Shown: positions 1-6,303 of the stretch, piece after piece
Position numbering within the stretch: the first letter of the stretch is position 1
Layout: every line of letters begins with the position of its first letter
Origin: Prevotellaceae bacterium UBA1726
GTDB taxonomy: Bacteria; Bacteroidota; Bacteroidia; Bacteroidales; Bacteroidaceae
DNA length: 8,528 nt
Direction: 5' to 3'
NCBI GenBank assembly: GCA_002316005.1
Contig: DCIM01000056.1
Span: forward strand, 1 to 8,528
Made by a program: the position numbers and the translations under genes
The notes under the pieces: generated by a model
Database searches by the model: none
What the model saw: only the letters and a program-made list of their open reading frames with translations
Told to the model about the DNA's origin: nothing

Positions 1-813
1 TATGGTTTCGACTATCGTCTGGCAATGGGAATTCCAGATTACTGGATAAAGATGATTAAGGAGAAGAAGGACGAAGACTGGGGCGTGTTCGATATCTTCT
101 GGAAGATGACCGACCGCCGTCAGGACGAGAAGACCATCTCGTATGCCGAGTCGCACGACCAGGCACTCGTGGGCGACAAGACCATCATCTTCCGTCTTGT
201 CGATGCCGATATGTACTGGCATTTCAAGAAAGGCGACGAGAACGATGTGGCTCATCGAGGCATTGCCCTCCATAAGATGATTCGTATGGTGACAGCCTCT
301 ACAATCAATGGCGGTTACCTCAACTTCATGGGTAATGAGTTCGGTCATCCAGAGTGGATTGACTTCCCTCGCGAAGGAAACGGATGGAGCCATAAATATG
401 CCCGCCGTCAGTGGAATCTCGTGGACAACAAGGAACTCTGCTATCACTACCTCGGTGACTTCGATTCGGCACTGATGCATCTCCTCGCTTCGGAGAAGAA
501 TATCCAGAAGACACCGGTTCAGGAGGTATGGCACAATGATGGCGATCAGGTGATTGCCTATTCACGAGGCGACCTTCTGTTCGTGTTCAACTTCAATCCT
601 TCGCAGTCGTTTGCCGACTATGGATTCCTTGTGCCAACAGGTACCTACAATGTTGTGCTCAACACCGATGATCCAGCCTTCGGTGGTAACGGCCTGACAG
701 ATGACACAATAACCCATTTCACCAACTTCGACCCACTGCACAGCGCGGAGCATAAGGAGTGGCTAAAACTCTATATCCCAGCGCGTTCGGCTGTGGTGCT
801 GAAGAAAAACTAA
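1..813 (+). CDS. glgB: 1,4-alpha-glucan branching enzyme, GH13_8 type (C-terminal 270 residues; 5' end outside window)
   Basis: Glycogen branching enzyme, which cuts alpha-1,4 glucan chains and rejoins them through alpha-1,6 bonds in the cytoplasm. The frame is open from base 1 (YGFDYRLAMGIPDYW), so the true start lies upstream and the Met at base 25 is internal. Visible parts are the end of the TIM barrel, with the GH13 region IV motif AESHDQALVGDK (His-Asp at 154-159, the transition-state Asp), then GYLNFMGNEFGHPEW and FPREGN, and an all-beta C-terminal domain over roughly the last 95 residues, ending in YIPARSAVVL. These motifs match the eukaryote-like subfamily (human GBE1 type) rather than the E. 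coli GlgB type; this comparison is from memory. The nucleophile Asp and acid/base Glu would be in the missing part. The reading frame is intact to TAA at 811-813. The next gene follows after 22 bp and is probably co-transcribed. Family assignment is very secure. Confidence 0.96.
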   Translation, partial: YGFDYRLAMGIPDYWIKMIKEKKDEDWGVFDIFWKMTDRRQDEKTISYAESHDQALVGDKTIIFRLVDADMYWHFKKGDENDVAHRGIALHKMIRMVTASTINGGYLNFMGNEFGHPEWIDFPREGNGWSHKYARRQWNLVDNKELCYHYLGDFDSALMHLLASEKNIQKTPVQEVWHNDGDQVIAYSRGDLLFVFNFNPSQSFADYGFLVPTGTYNVVLNTDDPAFGGNGLTDDTITHFTNFDPLHSAEHKEWLKLYIPARSAVVLKKN

Positions 814-835
814 GAAAATCTACTGATTCGTTTCA

Positions 836-1969
836 ATGAAGAAAAAAGAGGCAACGCCTATAATAAATACCGCTTGCGTACTGTTGTTTGTCGCATTCGT
901 GTTTCTGTATCTGTTCTGCTTTCAGGACGATTTGCTGATCTATGCTCAGCACATCCTTTCTGGAGGCACCACCGTTTACAACCCCCTCGTAGGCGCCATC
1001 CTCATCACCTTCATTCTGGGACTCGTCAGTATGCTCTCTGCCCGTGTGTTCACGAACAACCTCTTCTTCATCCCTGCCATCTACCACCTCCCTTCGATGC
1101 TCATTCTGGCTTCGCTCACGGATGTGGAGATTGTGGAGAATATGGAAGAGAGTGTCTTCGGAAACACATGGATTGTGTCAATCGTAATCTTCGTTGTTCT
1201 GCTCCTTGCAAACCGAATGATGAAGGGATTCCCGATGAATTCGCCGCTCAACATGACCGGTTTGCTTAGGGAACTGACAATCAATCTTGCTGTCTTCCTT
1301 GCTATGGTTGCGTATGTGCTCATCATGGCAAACACCAGCGAGAAGGACCATCTCGAACTCCGCGATGAGGTGTTGCTGCAAGGTAGGTATTTCGATGATG
1401 CCACACAGGTGGGCATTAAGCAGGAGTTCTCGAGCGAGCATATGACAACCCTCCGTGCCTATGCCCTCGGCCGAACCGGTGGCATTGGTGAGCATTTCTT
1501 CGAGAGTGAGGTGGTGGGTAAGTCGGAGGCATTGTTGCCTACAAAGGACAACCCAATGCTTGTGATGCCAAGTATGCCAATATATAGTTTTGTGGGTGGT
1601 GTCCCTGCGCCAGGAATGGATGCAAAGGAATGTCTTCGTCTGCTGAACAAACGCGGACAACTCCGTACTAAGGCACGCGACTATCTGTATCTGTCTTGTC
1701 TTTTAGACAAGAATCTTGACGGATTCGCAGGATATCTTGCTGAGGATTCCACAACAATGGCTAATCTGCCAAAGCATTATCGTGAGGCTCTGACGCTTTA
1801 TAACCATTTGCGTACAGCACCGAAAATCGATTATTCCACACCGGAGTTGGATGCCGATTATGCTGATTTCGAAGCCCTCAGAAAGAATAATAAGAATAAG
1901 GTGCTTTGCGAAAACACCGTCCGCGATGCCTACGGCAAGACATATTGGTACTATTACTTTTTCAAGTAA
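836..1969 (+). CDS. Polytopic membrane protein of unknown function with soluble C-terminal half
   Basis: Function not recognised. The 377-residue protein has five likely membrane helices, at about residues 10-29, 51-69, 76-94, 111-126 and 148-165, followed by a soluble half of about 210 residues. The soluble part has helical stretches that could be repeat-like (for example ARDYLYLSCLLDKNLDGFAG and LPKHYREALTLYNHL) and ends in an aromatic tail, YGKTYWYYYFF. The general plan recalls uncharacterised Bacteroidetes membrane proteins grouped as DUF6057, whose members are longer; that link is from memory and weak. The ATG at 836 is chosen because it directly precedes a lysine-rich N-terminus and the first helix. 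It lies 22 bp after the branching enzyme stop, suggesting one transcript, but co-transcription alone does not show a role in glycogen metabolism. Transcription probably ends in the hairpin region at 1986-2166. Confidence 0.85.
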   Translation: MKKKEATPIINTACVLLFVAFVFLYLFCFQDDLLIYAQHILSGGTTVYNPLVGAILITFILGLVSMLSARVFTNNLFFIPAIYHLPSMLILASLTDVEIVENMEESVFGNTWIVSIVIFVVLLLANRMMKGFPMNSPLNMTGLLRELTINLAVFLAMVAYVLIMANTSEKDHLELRDEVLLQGRYFDDATQVGIKQEFSSEHMTTLRAYALGRTGGIGEHFFESEVVGKSEALLPTKDNPMLVMPSMPIYSFVGGVPAPGMDAKECLRLLNKRGQLRTKARDYLYLSCLLDKNLDGFAGYLAEDSTTMANLPKHYREALTLYNHLRTAPKIDYSTPELDADYADFEALRKNNKNKVLCENTVRDAYGKTYWYYYFFK

Positions 1970-1985
1970 GACTCTTTATTATTTC

Positions 1986-2105
1986 AACAAGAATTTACAG
2001 AATTAACAGAATATATTTTTTGAACATTAATTACCATTAATTGCCCATTAATTATTCATTAATTTTTTTGTTCATTATGTCATTCTGTCTATAGAAATTC
2101 TTGTT
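1986..2105. repeat. 120-bp imperfect inverted repeat enclosing four phased CATTAATT units
   Basis: The outer arms AACAAGAATTT (1986-1996) and AAATTCTTGTT (2095-2105) are perfect 11-bp complements. They continue inward with ACAGAAT (1997-2003) against ATTCTGT (2082-2088), with a 6-nt CTATAG insert on the right; ACAGAAT also occurs a second time at 2006-2012. The AT-rich interior carries CATTAATT at 2025-2032, 2035-2042, 2046-2053 and 2057-2064, that is every 10-11 bp, about one helical turn. The element sits between convergent genes. I see no clear target-site duplication and no open reading frame. It could be a short non-autonomous element, part of a termination region, or a protein-binding array. 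Confidence 0.65.
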
Positions 2106-2120
2106 TATATATAATACACA

Positions 2121-2166
2121 CGCCCGACTTTACTGCTTCTTGATGTGAGAGCCGTAGAGTCGGGCG
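2121..2166. terminator. Strong GC-rich hairpin between convergent genes, probable bidirectional terminator
   Basis: Bases 2121-2133 pair with 2154-2166 over 13 bp with one G-T wobble, the outer nine being CGCCCGACT/AGTCGGGCG. Past one mismatch, 2135-2138 can pair with 2149-2152, leaving a 10-nt loop. On the + strand it is followed by TTATTTTAT (2169-2177). On the minus strand there is no clear T run. It lies 26 bp beyond the stop of the minus-strand secreted protein gene and about 150 bp beyond the membrane protein gene, so it fits a shared terminator, though the U tract is poor. A structured RNA element is an alternative. Confidence 0.6.
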
Positions 2167-2192
2167 GGTTATTTTATGTGAGTGGGCGAGGA

Positions 2193-2663
2193 TTACTCCT
2201 TCACTGATGCAAGAGCCTTTACCCAGTCAGTGTCGAGCGAGAACTGAGTGAGGAAGTTTGGATGGTCAACATAAGCATGAGCACCATCCTTGTCGGTATC
2301 GCCCCAGAGAGGATTCTTGAGCGAAGCGGCACGATACTTTGCCAATGTCACTTCCTTCATCTTTGCCTTCTTGGTATCCTTCATGTCAGCGAGGAACTGG
2401 TTTACGAACTCAATCATCGCATTAACCTGAGCACCAAGCTCGCCTTCGGTCATGTTCTCTCTGTCCGAAGCCTGAAGAATCATATAGTAGATGGCATCCC
2501 ACTTGAAAGTTGCAATCTTACGAAGTTCCAAATCCTTTGAGGTGTCGTTCTTTGTTTTCTCATAGCCATCCATGATATTTCTCACCTCTTCCAAGATGTC
2601 CTGAGCCGAAGCCTGAACTGCAAAAGTGCAGCAGAGCATCAAAAGCATTATAATCTTTTTCAT
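2193..2663 (-). CDS. Small secreted protein of unknown function
   Basis: The 156-residue protein has a clear Sec signal peptide: KK at positions 2-3, a hydrophobic core at about 4-16, and an A-S-A cleavage motif at 18-20 followed by Gln21, as is common for Bacteroidetes exported proteins. The mature part, about 136 residues, is charged and looks mostly helical, with no cysteines and no motif I recognise. The cysteines at 11-12 lie within the hydrophobic core and do not make a convincing lipobox. The ATG at 2661-2663 is chosen because it begins the signal peptide. The gene is convergent with the membrane protein gene. It is separated by 135 bp from the upstream ATPase gene and has a promoter-like box in that gap, so it is probably its own transcription unit. 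Likely location is the periplasm or outside the cell; no function is inferred. Confidence 0.85.
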   Translation of the reverse strand: MKKIIMLLMLCCTFAVQASAQDILEEVRNIMDGYEKTKNDTSKDLELRKIATFKWDAIYYMILQASDRENMTEGELGAQVNAMIEFVNQFLADMKDTKKAKMKEVTLAKYRAASLKNPLWGDTDKDGAHAYVDHPNFLTQFSLDTDWVKALASVKE

Positions 2664-2721
2664 TGTCTTGAGTTTTCTATTTATATTGTTATTTCCAAAC
2701 GCTTTTTATCGTTTTGCGCCC

Positions 2722-2729
2722 CAAAATTA
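2722..2729 (-). promoter_or_regulatory. Bacteroidetes -7 promoter box for the small secreted protein gene
   Basis: On the minus strand this reads TAATTTTG, matching TAnnTTTG, in the context TTTTTTCCGTAATTTTGGGG. It lies about 58 bp before the ATG at 2663. A TTGG is present upstream but the spacer is about 24 nt, longer than usual, so no good -33 element is claimed. The preceding bases TTTTTTCCGTAA are shared with the rsmG promoter. Confidence 0.6.
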
Positions 2730-2798
2730 CGGAAAAAATCTTTATTTTTTATTCCAATCCCCCCGAAATAGCCCTCTTTTTATGGAATTTTAGCGAAA

Positions 2799-4280
2799 TC
2801 AGAGGTTTCTCTTGAGGTAAATCTCGTTATCGATGCACTTTGGATATTCCTCTTTGTAGTGGCTCACCATCACCAGAGTCTTGTTTGTTCGCTGGCAGAA
2901 AGCATCAATCACATCCTTCACAATCTGTCCGTTGTGAGCATCAAGTCCGTGAAGCGGTTCATCGAGAATAAGCAGTTCCGGATCCTTCACGAAGGCACGG
3001 GCAAGGAGCACCAGTCGCTGTTCGCCACTCGAGAGTTTGAGGAATGTCCTGTCCTCCAGTCCTTCAAGTCCGAAAATCTTCATCCAGAAACGGCAAATCT
3101 CGTAATCCTCCTCCTTCGGTTTCACATAAAGCCCCACCGAATCGTGCAATCCACTTGCCACAATCTTGATGCAGGCGATGTCCTTCTGGTAGGCACGATG
3201 CATCTCAGGCGATACATAACCGATGTGCTTCTTTATGTCCCAAATCGTCTCGCCCGAACCACGCTTGTGGTCAAACAAAGTGATGTCGCAAGCATAACTC
3301 TGAGGATTATCCGCACAGACAAGCGAGAGAAGAGTTGATTTTCCCGCACCGTTCTGTCCGCTCAATGCCCAGTGTTCTCCATTCTCCACAAGCCAATCCA
3401 ATTCGTTGAGGATGGTTCGGTTGCCATAGCGAATCTTCACCTTGTGCATCTCCACCACCTTCTTGGTGTTGTATTCGTTGTTCTTGTAAGGAATGTCGAG
3501 AATCGCCTGTCGCTTCTCCTCGTCAAGGCCCTCAATTGCCTTACTGTCATTCTTTGCCAAGAACTCCTCGCGAGTAGTTTTCGGCATCAATACTTGGTCC
3601 TTCATCTCCCACACATGAGTGATGAACGATGGGATATCGTCTGCCTTCGAGAGGATAAGGATTATCTGCAGTCCTCGTTCGCGCGAGAGCGTCTCGAGGA
3701 GGTTGCGCAGTTGTTCGCGAGTTTCAATGTCGAGTCCGATGAACGGATTGTCCATCATGAGGATTTTCGGGTCGGCGAGAAGCATCTTCGTGAGTTGGAA
3801 CTTACGCATCTCGCCCGATGAAAGCAATACGATGTACTTGTCTAAGAGGTGCTCAATGCAGAACAAATCATACAGATGACGCTGGAATTCCCTTCTCTCG
3901 GGAGTGTCCTCACCGGCATAGGCGAAAGCATCTTCGAGGAGTTTTCCCACTGTAGGAGTCTCCTCGTCAATCTCCATCTGGTTCCATCTCTGCTGCAGAT
4001 AGTATGAACCATCGTAACTGCCGTATGAGTCGCGGAAAGTGATGTATTTGATGTTTTCCGAAACAAGTTTCTTTGCTTCAGAACCGAAGTCGTATGTACA
4101 CTGGTCAGGAAAGACAGGATGCTTGCCGGTTATCATATCCACCAGTTTTGTCTTTCCGCTTCCGTTCTCACCAACTATGGCAATGTGTTCACCCTCAAGG
4201 AGTTGGAAGTCAACCGTTGCCTTCAACTGCCATTCCGGCATCCTCGCCTTACCGTTAGTGATTCTAATTATTTCTCTCAT
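2799..4280 (-). CDS. modF: ModF/PhrA-like tandem ABC ATPase without membrane domains
   Basis: The 493-residue protein contains two ABC nucleotide-binding domains and no membrane segment, the same plan and size as E. coli ModF (490 aa). Domain 1: Walker A GENGSGKT (37-44), signature LSSGE (153-157), Walker B ending DNP (177-179), GLD (182-184). Domain 2: Walker A GQNGAGKST (308-316), signature LSSGE (416-420), Walker B LLILDEP (436-442), GLD (445-447), His474. The stretch RGSGETIWDIKKHIGYVS (340-357) is nearly identical to ModF as I remember it. In domain 1 the catalytic Glu is Asn178 and the switch His position is Lys212, so domain 1 probably binds ATP but hydrolyses it poorly, while domain 2 looks active. 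The symbol is by homology only: there are no molybdate transport genes nearby and the physiological role is not known. Last gene of the rsmG operon, starting 15 nt after ruvC. No clear terminator follows. Confidence 0.88.
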   Translation of the reverse strand: MREIIRITNGKARMPEWQLKATVDFQLLEGEHIAIVGENGSGKTKLVDMITGKHPVFPDQCTYDFGSEAKKLVSENIKYITFRDSYGSYDGSYYLQQRWNQMEIDEETPTVGKLLEDAFAYAGEDTPERREFQRHLYDLFCIEHLLDKYIVLLSSGEMRKFQLTKMLLADPKILMMDNPFIGLDIETREQLRNLLETLSRERGLQIILILSKADDIPSFITHVWEMKDQVLMPKTTREEFLAKNDSKAIEGLDEEKRQAILDIPYKNNEYNTKKVVEMHKVKIRYGNRTILNELDWLVENGEHWALSGQNGAGKSTLLSLVCADNPQSYACDITLFDHKRGSGETIWDIKKHIGYVSPEMHRAYQKDIACIKIVASGLHDSVGLYVKPKEEDYEICRFWMKIFGLEGLEDRTFLKLSSGEQRLVLLARAFVKDPELLILDEPLHGLDAHNGQIVKDVIDAFCQRTNKTLVMVSHYKEEYPKCIDNEIYLKRNL

Positions 4281-4295
4281 AATAAATTGTTATCC

Positions 4296-4898
4296 TTATT
4301 TCTCTTTTTTCGTAGGAGCTTTCTCCATTCCGCTTACCTTACTCTTGTTTTTCAGTGCGAAATCCTTCCACGAACTGAAGTGCTTTGCCCCTGTGTCGGG
4401 ACGATTTGACTGCATGAAGTGACAATAAGCAGCCGCCAAAGCATCAGTGGCATCCATATATTTAGGCATCTCGGTGGCATCGAGTTTCAGTATTCGTTGA
4501 AGCATTCCCGCCACTTGCTCCTTACTCGCATTTCCATTGCCAGTAAGAGCCATCTTGATTTTCATTGGGGCATATTCGTGAATCGGTACATCACGACGAA
4601 TGGCAGCAGCAATAGCCACTCCCTGAGCACGACCGAGTTTCAGCATCGACTGCACATTCTTACCGAAGAACGGAGCCTCAATGGCCAATTCGTCGGGCAG
4701 ATACGCCCCGATAAGTCCATCAACTCGCTCGAAGATATGTCCGAGTCGTAGGTAGGGATCCGACATCTTCATCATGTCAATGACGCCCATTGCCACCATC
4801 TCGGCCTTGTTCCCATTGACCTTGATGATGCCATAACCCATCACATTCGTACCCGGGTCGATACCCATTATTATCCTCTCGCCCTTAACCTTTGCCAT
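4296..4898 (-). CDS. ruvC: Crossover junction endodeoxyribonuclease RuvC
   Basis: Holliday junction resolvase, a homodimeric nuclease that nicks four-way junctions during recombination and repair, working with RuvAB, which is not encoded here. The protein has 200 residues. The acidic catalytic tetrad is complete: Asp14 in GIDPGTNVMGYG, Glu74 in LAIEAPFFGKN, and Asp149 and Asp152 in MDATDALAAA. The family motifs KLGRAQGVAIAAA (87-99) and EYAPMKIKMALTGNGNASK (108-126) are also present. A basic tail (about 165-200) extends beyond the E. coli length (173 aa). The ATG at 4896-4898 gives ten residues before the Met of MGIDPG. That Met11 is an alternative start, but short N-terminal extensions are usual in this phylum. 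The upstream 39 nt are entirely an 8-bp tandem repeat carrying several AAGG blocks, the only Shine-Dalgarno-like sequence available. The ModF-like gene follows after 15 nt. Confidence 0.96.
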   Translation of the reverse strand: MAKVKGERIIMGIDPGTNVMGYGIIKVNGNKAEMVAMGVIDMMKMSDPYLRLGHIFERVDGLIGAYLPDELAIEAPFFGKNVQSMLKLGRAQGVAIAAAIRRDVPIHEYAPMKIKMALTGNGNASKEQVAGMLQRILKLDATEMPKYMDATDALAAAYCHFMQSNRPDTGAKHFSSWKDFALKNKSKVSGMEKAPTKKEK

Positions 4899-4940
4899 TA
4901 ACCCTTTTACCTTTTTACCCTTTTACCTTTTTACCTTTTA
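4899..4940 (-). repeat. 8-bp tandem repeat filling the gap between the hydrolase gene and ruvC
   Basis: Five units on the + strand: ACCCTTTT (4901-4908), ACCTTTTT (4909-4916), ACCCTTTT (4917-4924), ACCTTTTT (4925-4932) and ACCTTTT plus A (4933-4940). The C and T forms alternate, so it can be read as a 16-bp dimer. On the transcribed (minus) strand it reads AAAAAGGT/AAAAGGGT. The array starts within the TAA stop of the hydrolase (4938-4940) and ends two bases before the ruvC ATG. Similar text (GCAAAGGTTAAGGGC) continues into the first ruvC codons. Such an array can change length by slippage and would then change the spacing of the purine blocks to the start codon. Confidence 0.85.
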
Positions 4941-5588
4941 TCTGTCAAGATACATATTCGTCATGCACTCATAACCGATGGTGGTATGAGGACCGTGACC
5001 TGGATAAACCTCGATGTCATCGTCCATCTGGCAAAGCATTCTAAGACTCTGGATAATCTGGAACATACTTCCACCCATGAAATCAGTGCGACCGATGCTA
5101 CCACGGAACAGAGTATCGCCAGAGAACATCACCTTCTCGTCCTTGCAGTAAAGTACAACGCTACCAGAACTGTGGCCCGGTGTCTCGATGATGGTGAACT
5201 CGTGGTTGCCAAACTTTATCTTGTCCTCTTCAGTGAAGTAACGACTAACCGTTGCCTGTGGGATTAAGATACTCTTTGTCATACCGAAAATCATCTCGGC
5301 CTGTTGCTGCATGTTCTCGAAAATAGTCTTGTCCTTCTCGTGAATCTCCACCTTCAGCCCCCATTCCTTCAAGGCATAGTCGTTGCCGAAGTTATGGTCG
5401 AGGTGGCCGTGAGTAGCAATGAGATGAACCGGTTTCAGTTCGTTTGCCTTGATGTAATCGGCAATCTCATTGAATTCCTCCTGCTCGTAGGCACCACAGT
5501 CGATGATGACACACTCCTTAGTCTCGTCGGAAACAACATAGCAGTTCTCCGCGAGCATATTCACTTCAAATTTCTTTATCTCAATCAT
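4938..5588 (-). CDS. Metallo-beta-lactamase-fold hydrolase (glyoxalase II-like)
   Basis: Metal-dependent hydrolase of the small, single-domain glyoxalase II-like group, 216 residues from the chosen start. Zinc ligands, numbered from that start, are H60-x-H62-x-D64-H65 (THGHLDH), His139 (ETPGHSSGS), Asp158 (FSGDTLFRGSIGRTD) and His198 (YPGHGPHT), a full two-metal set. The substrate is unknown; the relatives hydrolyse thioesters such as S-lactoylglutathione, but this group is broad and the C-terminal glutathione-binding domain of true GloB is absent. An in-frame ATG at 5618 would add ten basic residues (MCHYKKKRRK) and overlap the end of rsmG. The ATG at 5588 is preferred because MIEIKKFEVNMLAENCYVV fits the usual family N-terminus and lies 16 nt after the rsmG stop. 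Second gene of the operon; it ends at the tandem repeat before ruvC. Confidence 0.9.
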   Translation of the reverse strand: MIEIKKFEVNMLAENCYVVSDETKECVIIDCGAYEQEEFNEIADYIKANELKPVHLIATHGHLDHNFGNDYALKEWGLKVEIHEKDKTIFENMQQQAEMIFGMTKSILIPQATVSRYFTEEDKIKFGNHEFTIIETPGHSSGSVVLYCKDEKVMFSGDTLFRGSIGRTDFMGGSMFQIIQSLRMLCQMDDDIEVYPGHGPHTTIGYECMTNMYLDR

Positions 5589-5604
5589 TTTTCGTCTTTT
5601 TTTC

Positions 5605-6225
5605 TTATAATGGCACATAAATCACATACTTCTCCTTGAACCACTCCGGCTCGAACCATTCGCTTATCTCGGTTTGCTCAACATTCTTGCTGAATGGGGC
5701 GAGTTCCTCTTCGAGGTTGCCACCCTTCAGACAGAGAAGTCCGTTGCCGAGGATATTGCGGTTTTGCTTGGCAATGTTCTTACGGATAATCTTGATGAGG
5801 TCGGGTAGGGGCATAACGGCACGACTTACGACAAAGTCGTATTTACCTTTCTCCTCCTCACCACGACGATGAAGAGCAGTGACATTCTTCAGCCCGATGC
5901 TGTTTGCCACCTCCGTTGCCACACGAATCTTCTTTCCTGTACCGTCAATCAGTGTGAACTCGCACTCAGGGAAGAGAATGGCAAGAGGAATACCAGGGAA
6001 ACCACCACCAGTACCGAAGTCGAGAATTTTAGTACCCGACTTGAAGTTCAGAGCCTTGCCGATGGCAAGTGAGTGAAGCACATGATGCTCGTAAAGATTA
6101 CCGATATCCTTACGCGAAATGACATTAATCTTCTGGTTCCAGTCCTCATACAAAGCCTGGAGTTTACCGAATTGTTCACGCTGAGTTTCGGTCAGATTTG
6201 GGAAATATTTGAGTATTTGTTCCAT
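5605..6225 (-). CDS. rsmG: 16S rRNA (guanine(527)-N(7))-methyltransferase RsmG
   Basis: Methylates N7 of G527 in 16S rRNA using S-adenosylmethionine. Seen from the chosen start (206 residues): helical N-terminus with WNQKINVISRKD (29-40), LYEHHVLHSLAI (44-55), the SAM-binding glycine-rich motif ILDFGTGGGFPGIPLAI (67-83), the acidic strand end TLIDGTGKKI (91-100), and VVSRAVMPLPDL (132-143). Length is normal for the family. The open frame extends upstream to a TTG at 6246, but that codon overlaps the -7 promoter box at 6244-6251, so it cannot lie within the transcript. The ATG at 6223-6225, giving MEQILKYFPNLTETQ, is both typical and possible. First gene of the minus-strand operon leading to the hydrolase, ruvC and the ModF-like ATPase. 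Its leader would be very short, roughly 10-15 nt. Confidence 0.96.
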   Translation of the reverse strand: MEQILKYFPNLTETQREQFGKLQALYEDWNQKINVISRKDIGNLYEHHVLHSLAIGKALNFKSGTKILDFGTGGGFPGIPLAILFPECEFTLIDGTGKKIRVATEVANSIGLKNVTALHRRGEEEKGKYDFVVSRAVMPLPDLIKIIRKNIAKQNRNILGNGLLCLKGGNLEEELAPFSKNVEQTEISEWFEPEWFKEKYVIYVPL

Positions 6226-6243
6226 TATAACACGATTATTTGG

Positions 6244-6251
6244 CAAAGTTA
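6244..6251 (-). promoter_or_regulatory. Bacteroidetes -7 promoter box for the rsmG operon
   Basis: On the minus strand this reads TAACTTTG in the context TTTTTTCCGTAACTTTGCC, a good match to TAnnTTTG. No TTTG is present at the expected upstream distance, so the -33 element is weak or absent. It lies 18 bp before the rsmG ATG at 6225 and points away from the lipoprotein promoter 44 bp to its right. Confidence 0.7.
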
Positions 6252-6295
6252 CGGAAAAAATTGCTTAATTGCTTTCTTTATTGCCAAAATTATTA

Positions 6296-6303
6296 TAATT
6301 TTG
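6296..6303 (+). promoter_or_regulatory. Bacteroidetes -7 promoter box for the lipoprotein gene
   Basis: TAATTTTG on the + strand fits TAnnTTTG, about 68 bp before the ATG at 6372. The nearest upstream TTG (6269-6271) is 24 nt away, a longer spacer than usual. The box is placed as expected for divergent transcription from the rsmG operon. The surrounding sequence is AT-rich, so a chance match is possible. Confidence 0.5.

Noticed and set aside
1178..1660. A 160-codon minus-strand frame within the membrane protein gene
   Set aside because: No signal, domain or start context; the opposite strand encodes clear membrane helices and follows glgB closely.
2025..2064. Iterons of a replication origin (phased CATTAATT)
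   Set aside because: No initiator gene or DnaA boxes nearby and the position between convergent housekeeping genes gives no support.
2859..3821. Long + strand open frames (159 and 149 codons) across the ModF-like gene
   Set aside because: They are antisense to a gene with two complete ABC motif sets and carry no motifs of their own.
4899..4940. Possible CRISPR-like array
   Set aside because: The units are 8 bp with no spacers; this is a simple tandem repeat.
5589..5618. Extended hydrolase start at 5618
   Set aside because: It overlaps the rsmG 3' end and adds a basic stretch not expected in the family; possible but less likely.
6226..6246. Extended rsmG N-terminus from TTG at 6246
   Set aside because: The codon overlaps the -7 promoter box, and the ATG at 6225 gives the usual RsmG N-terminus.
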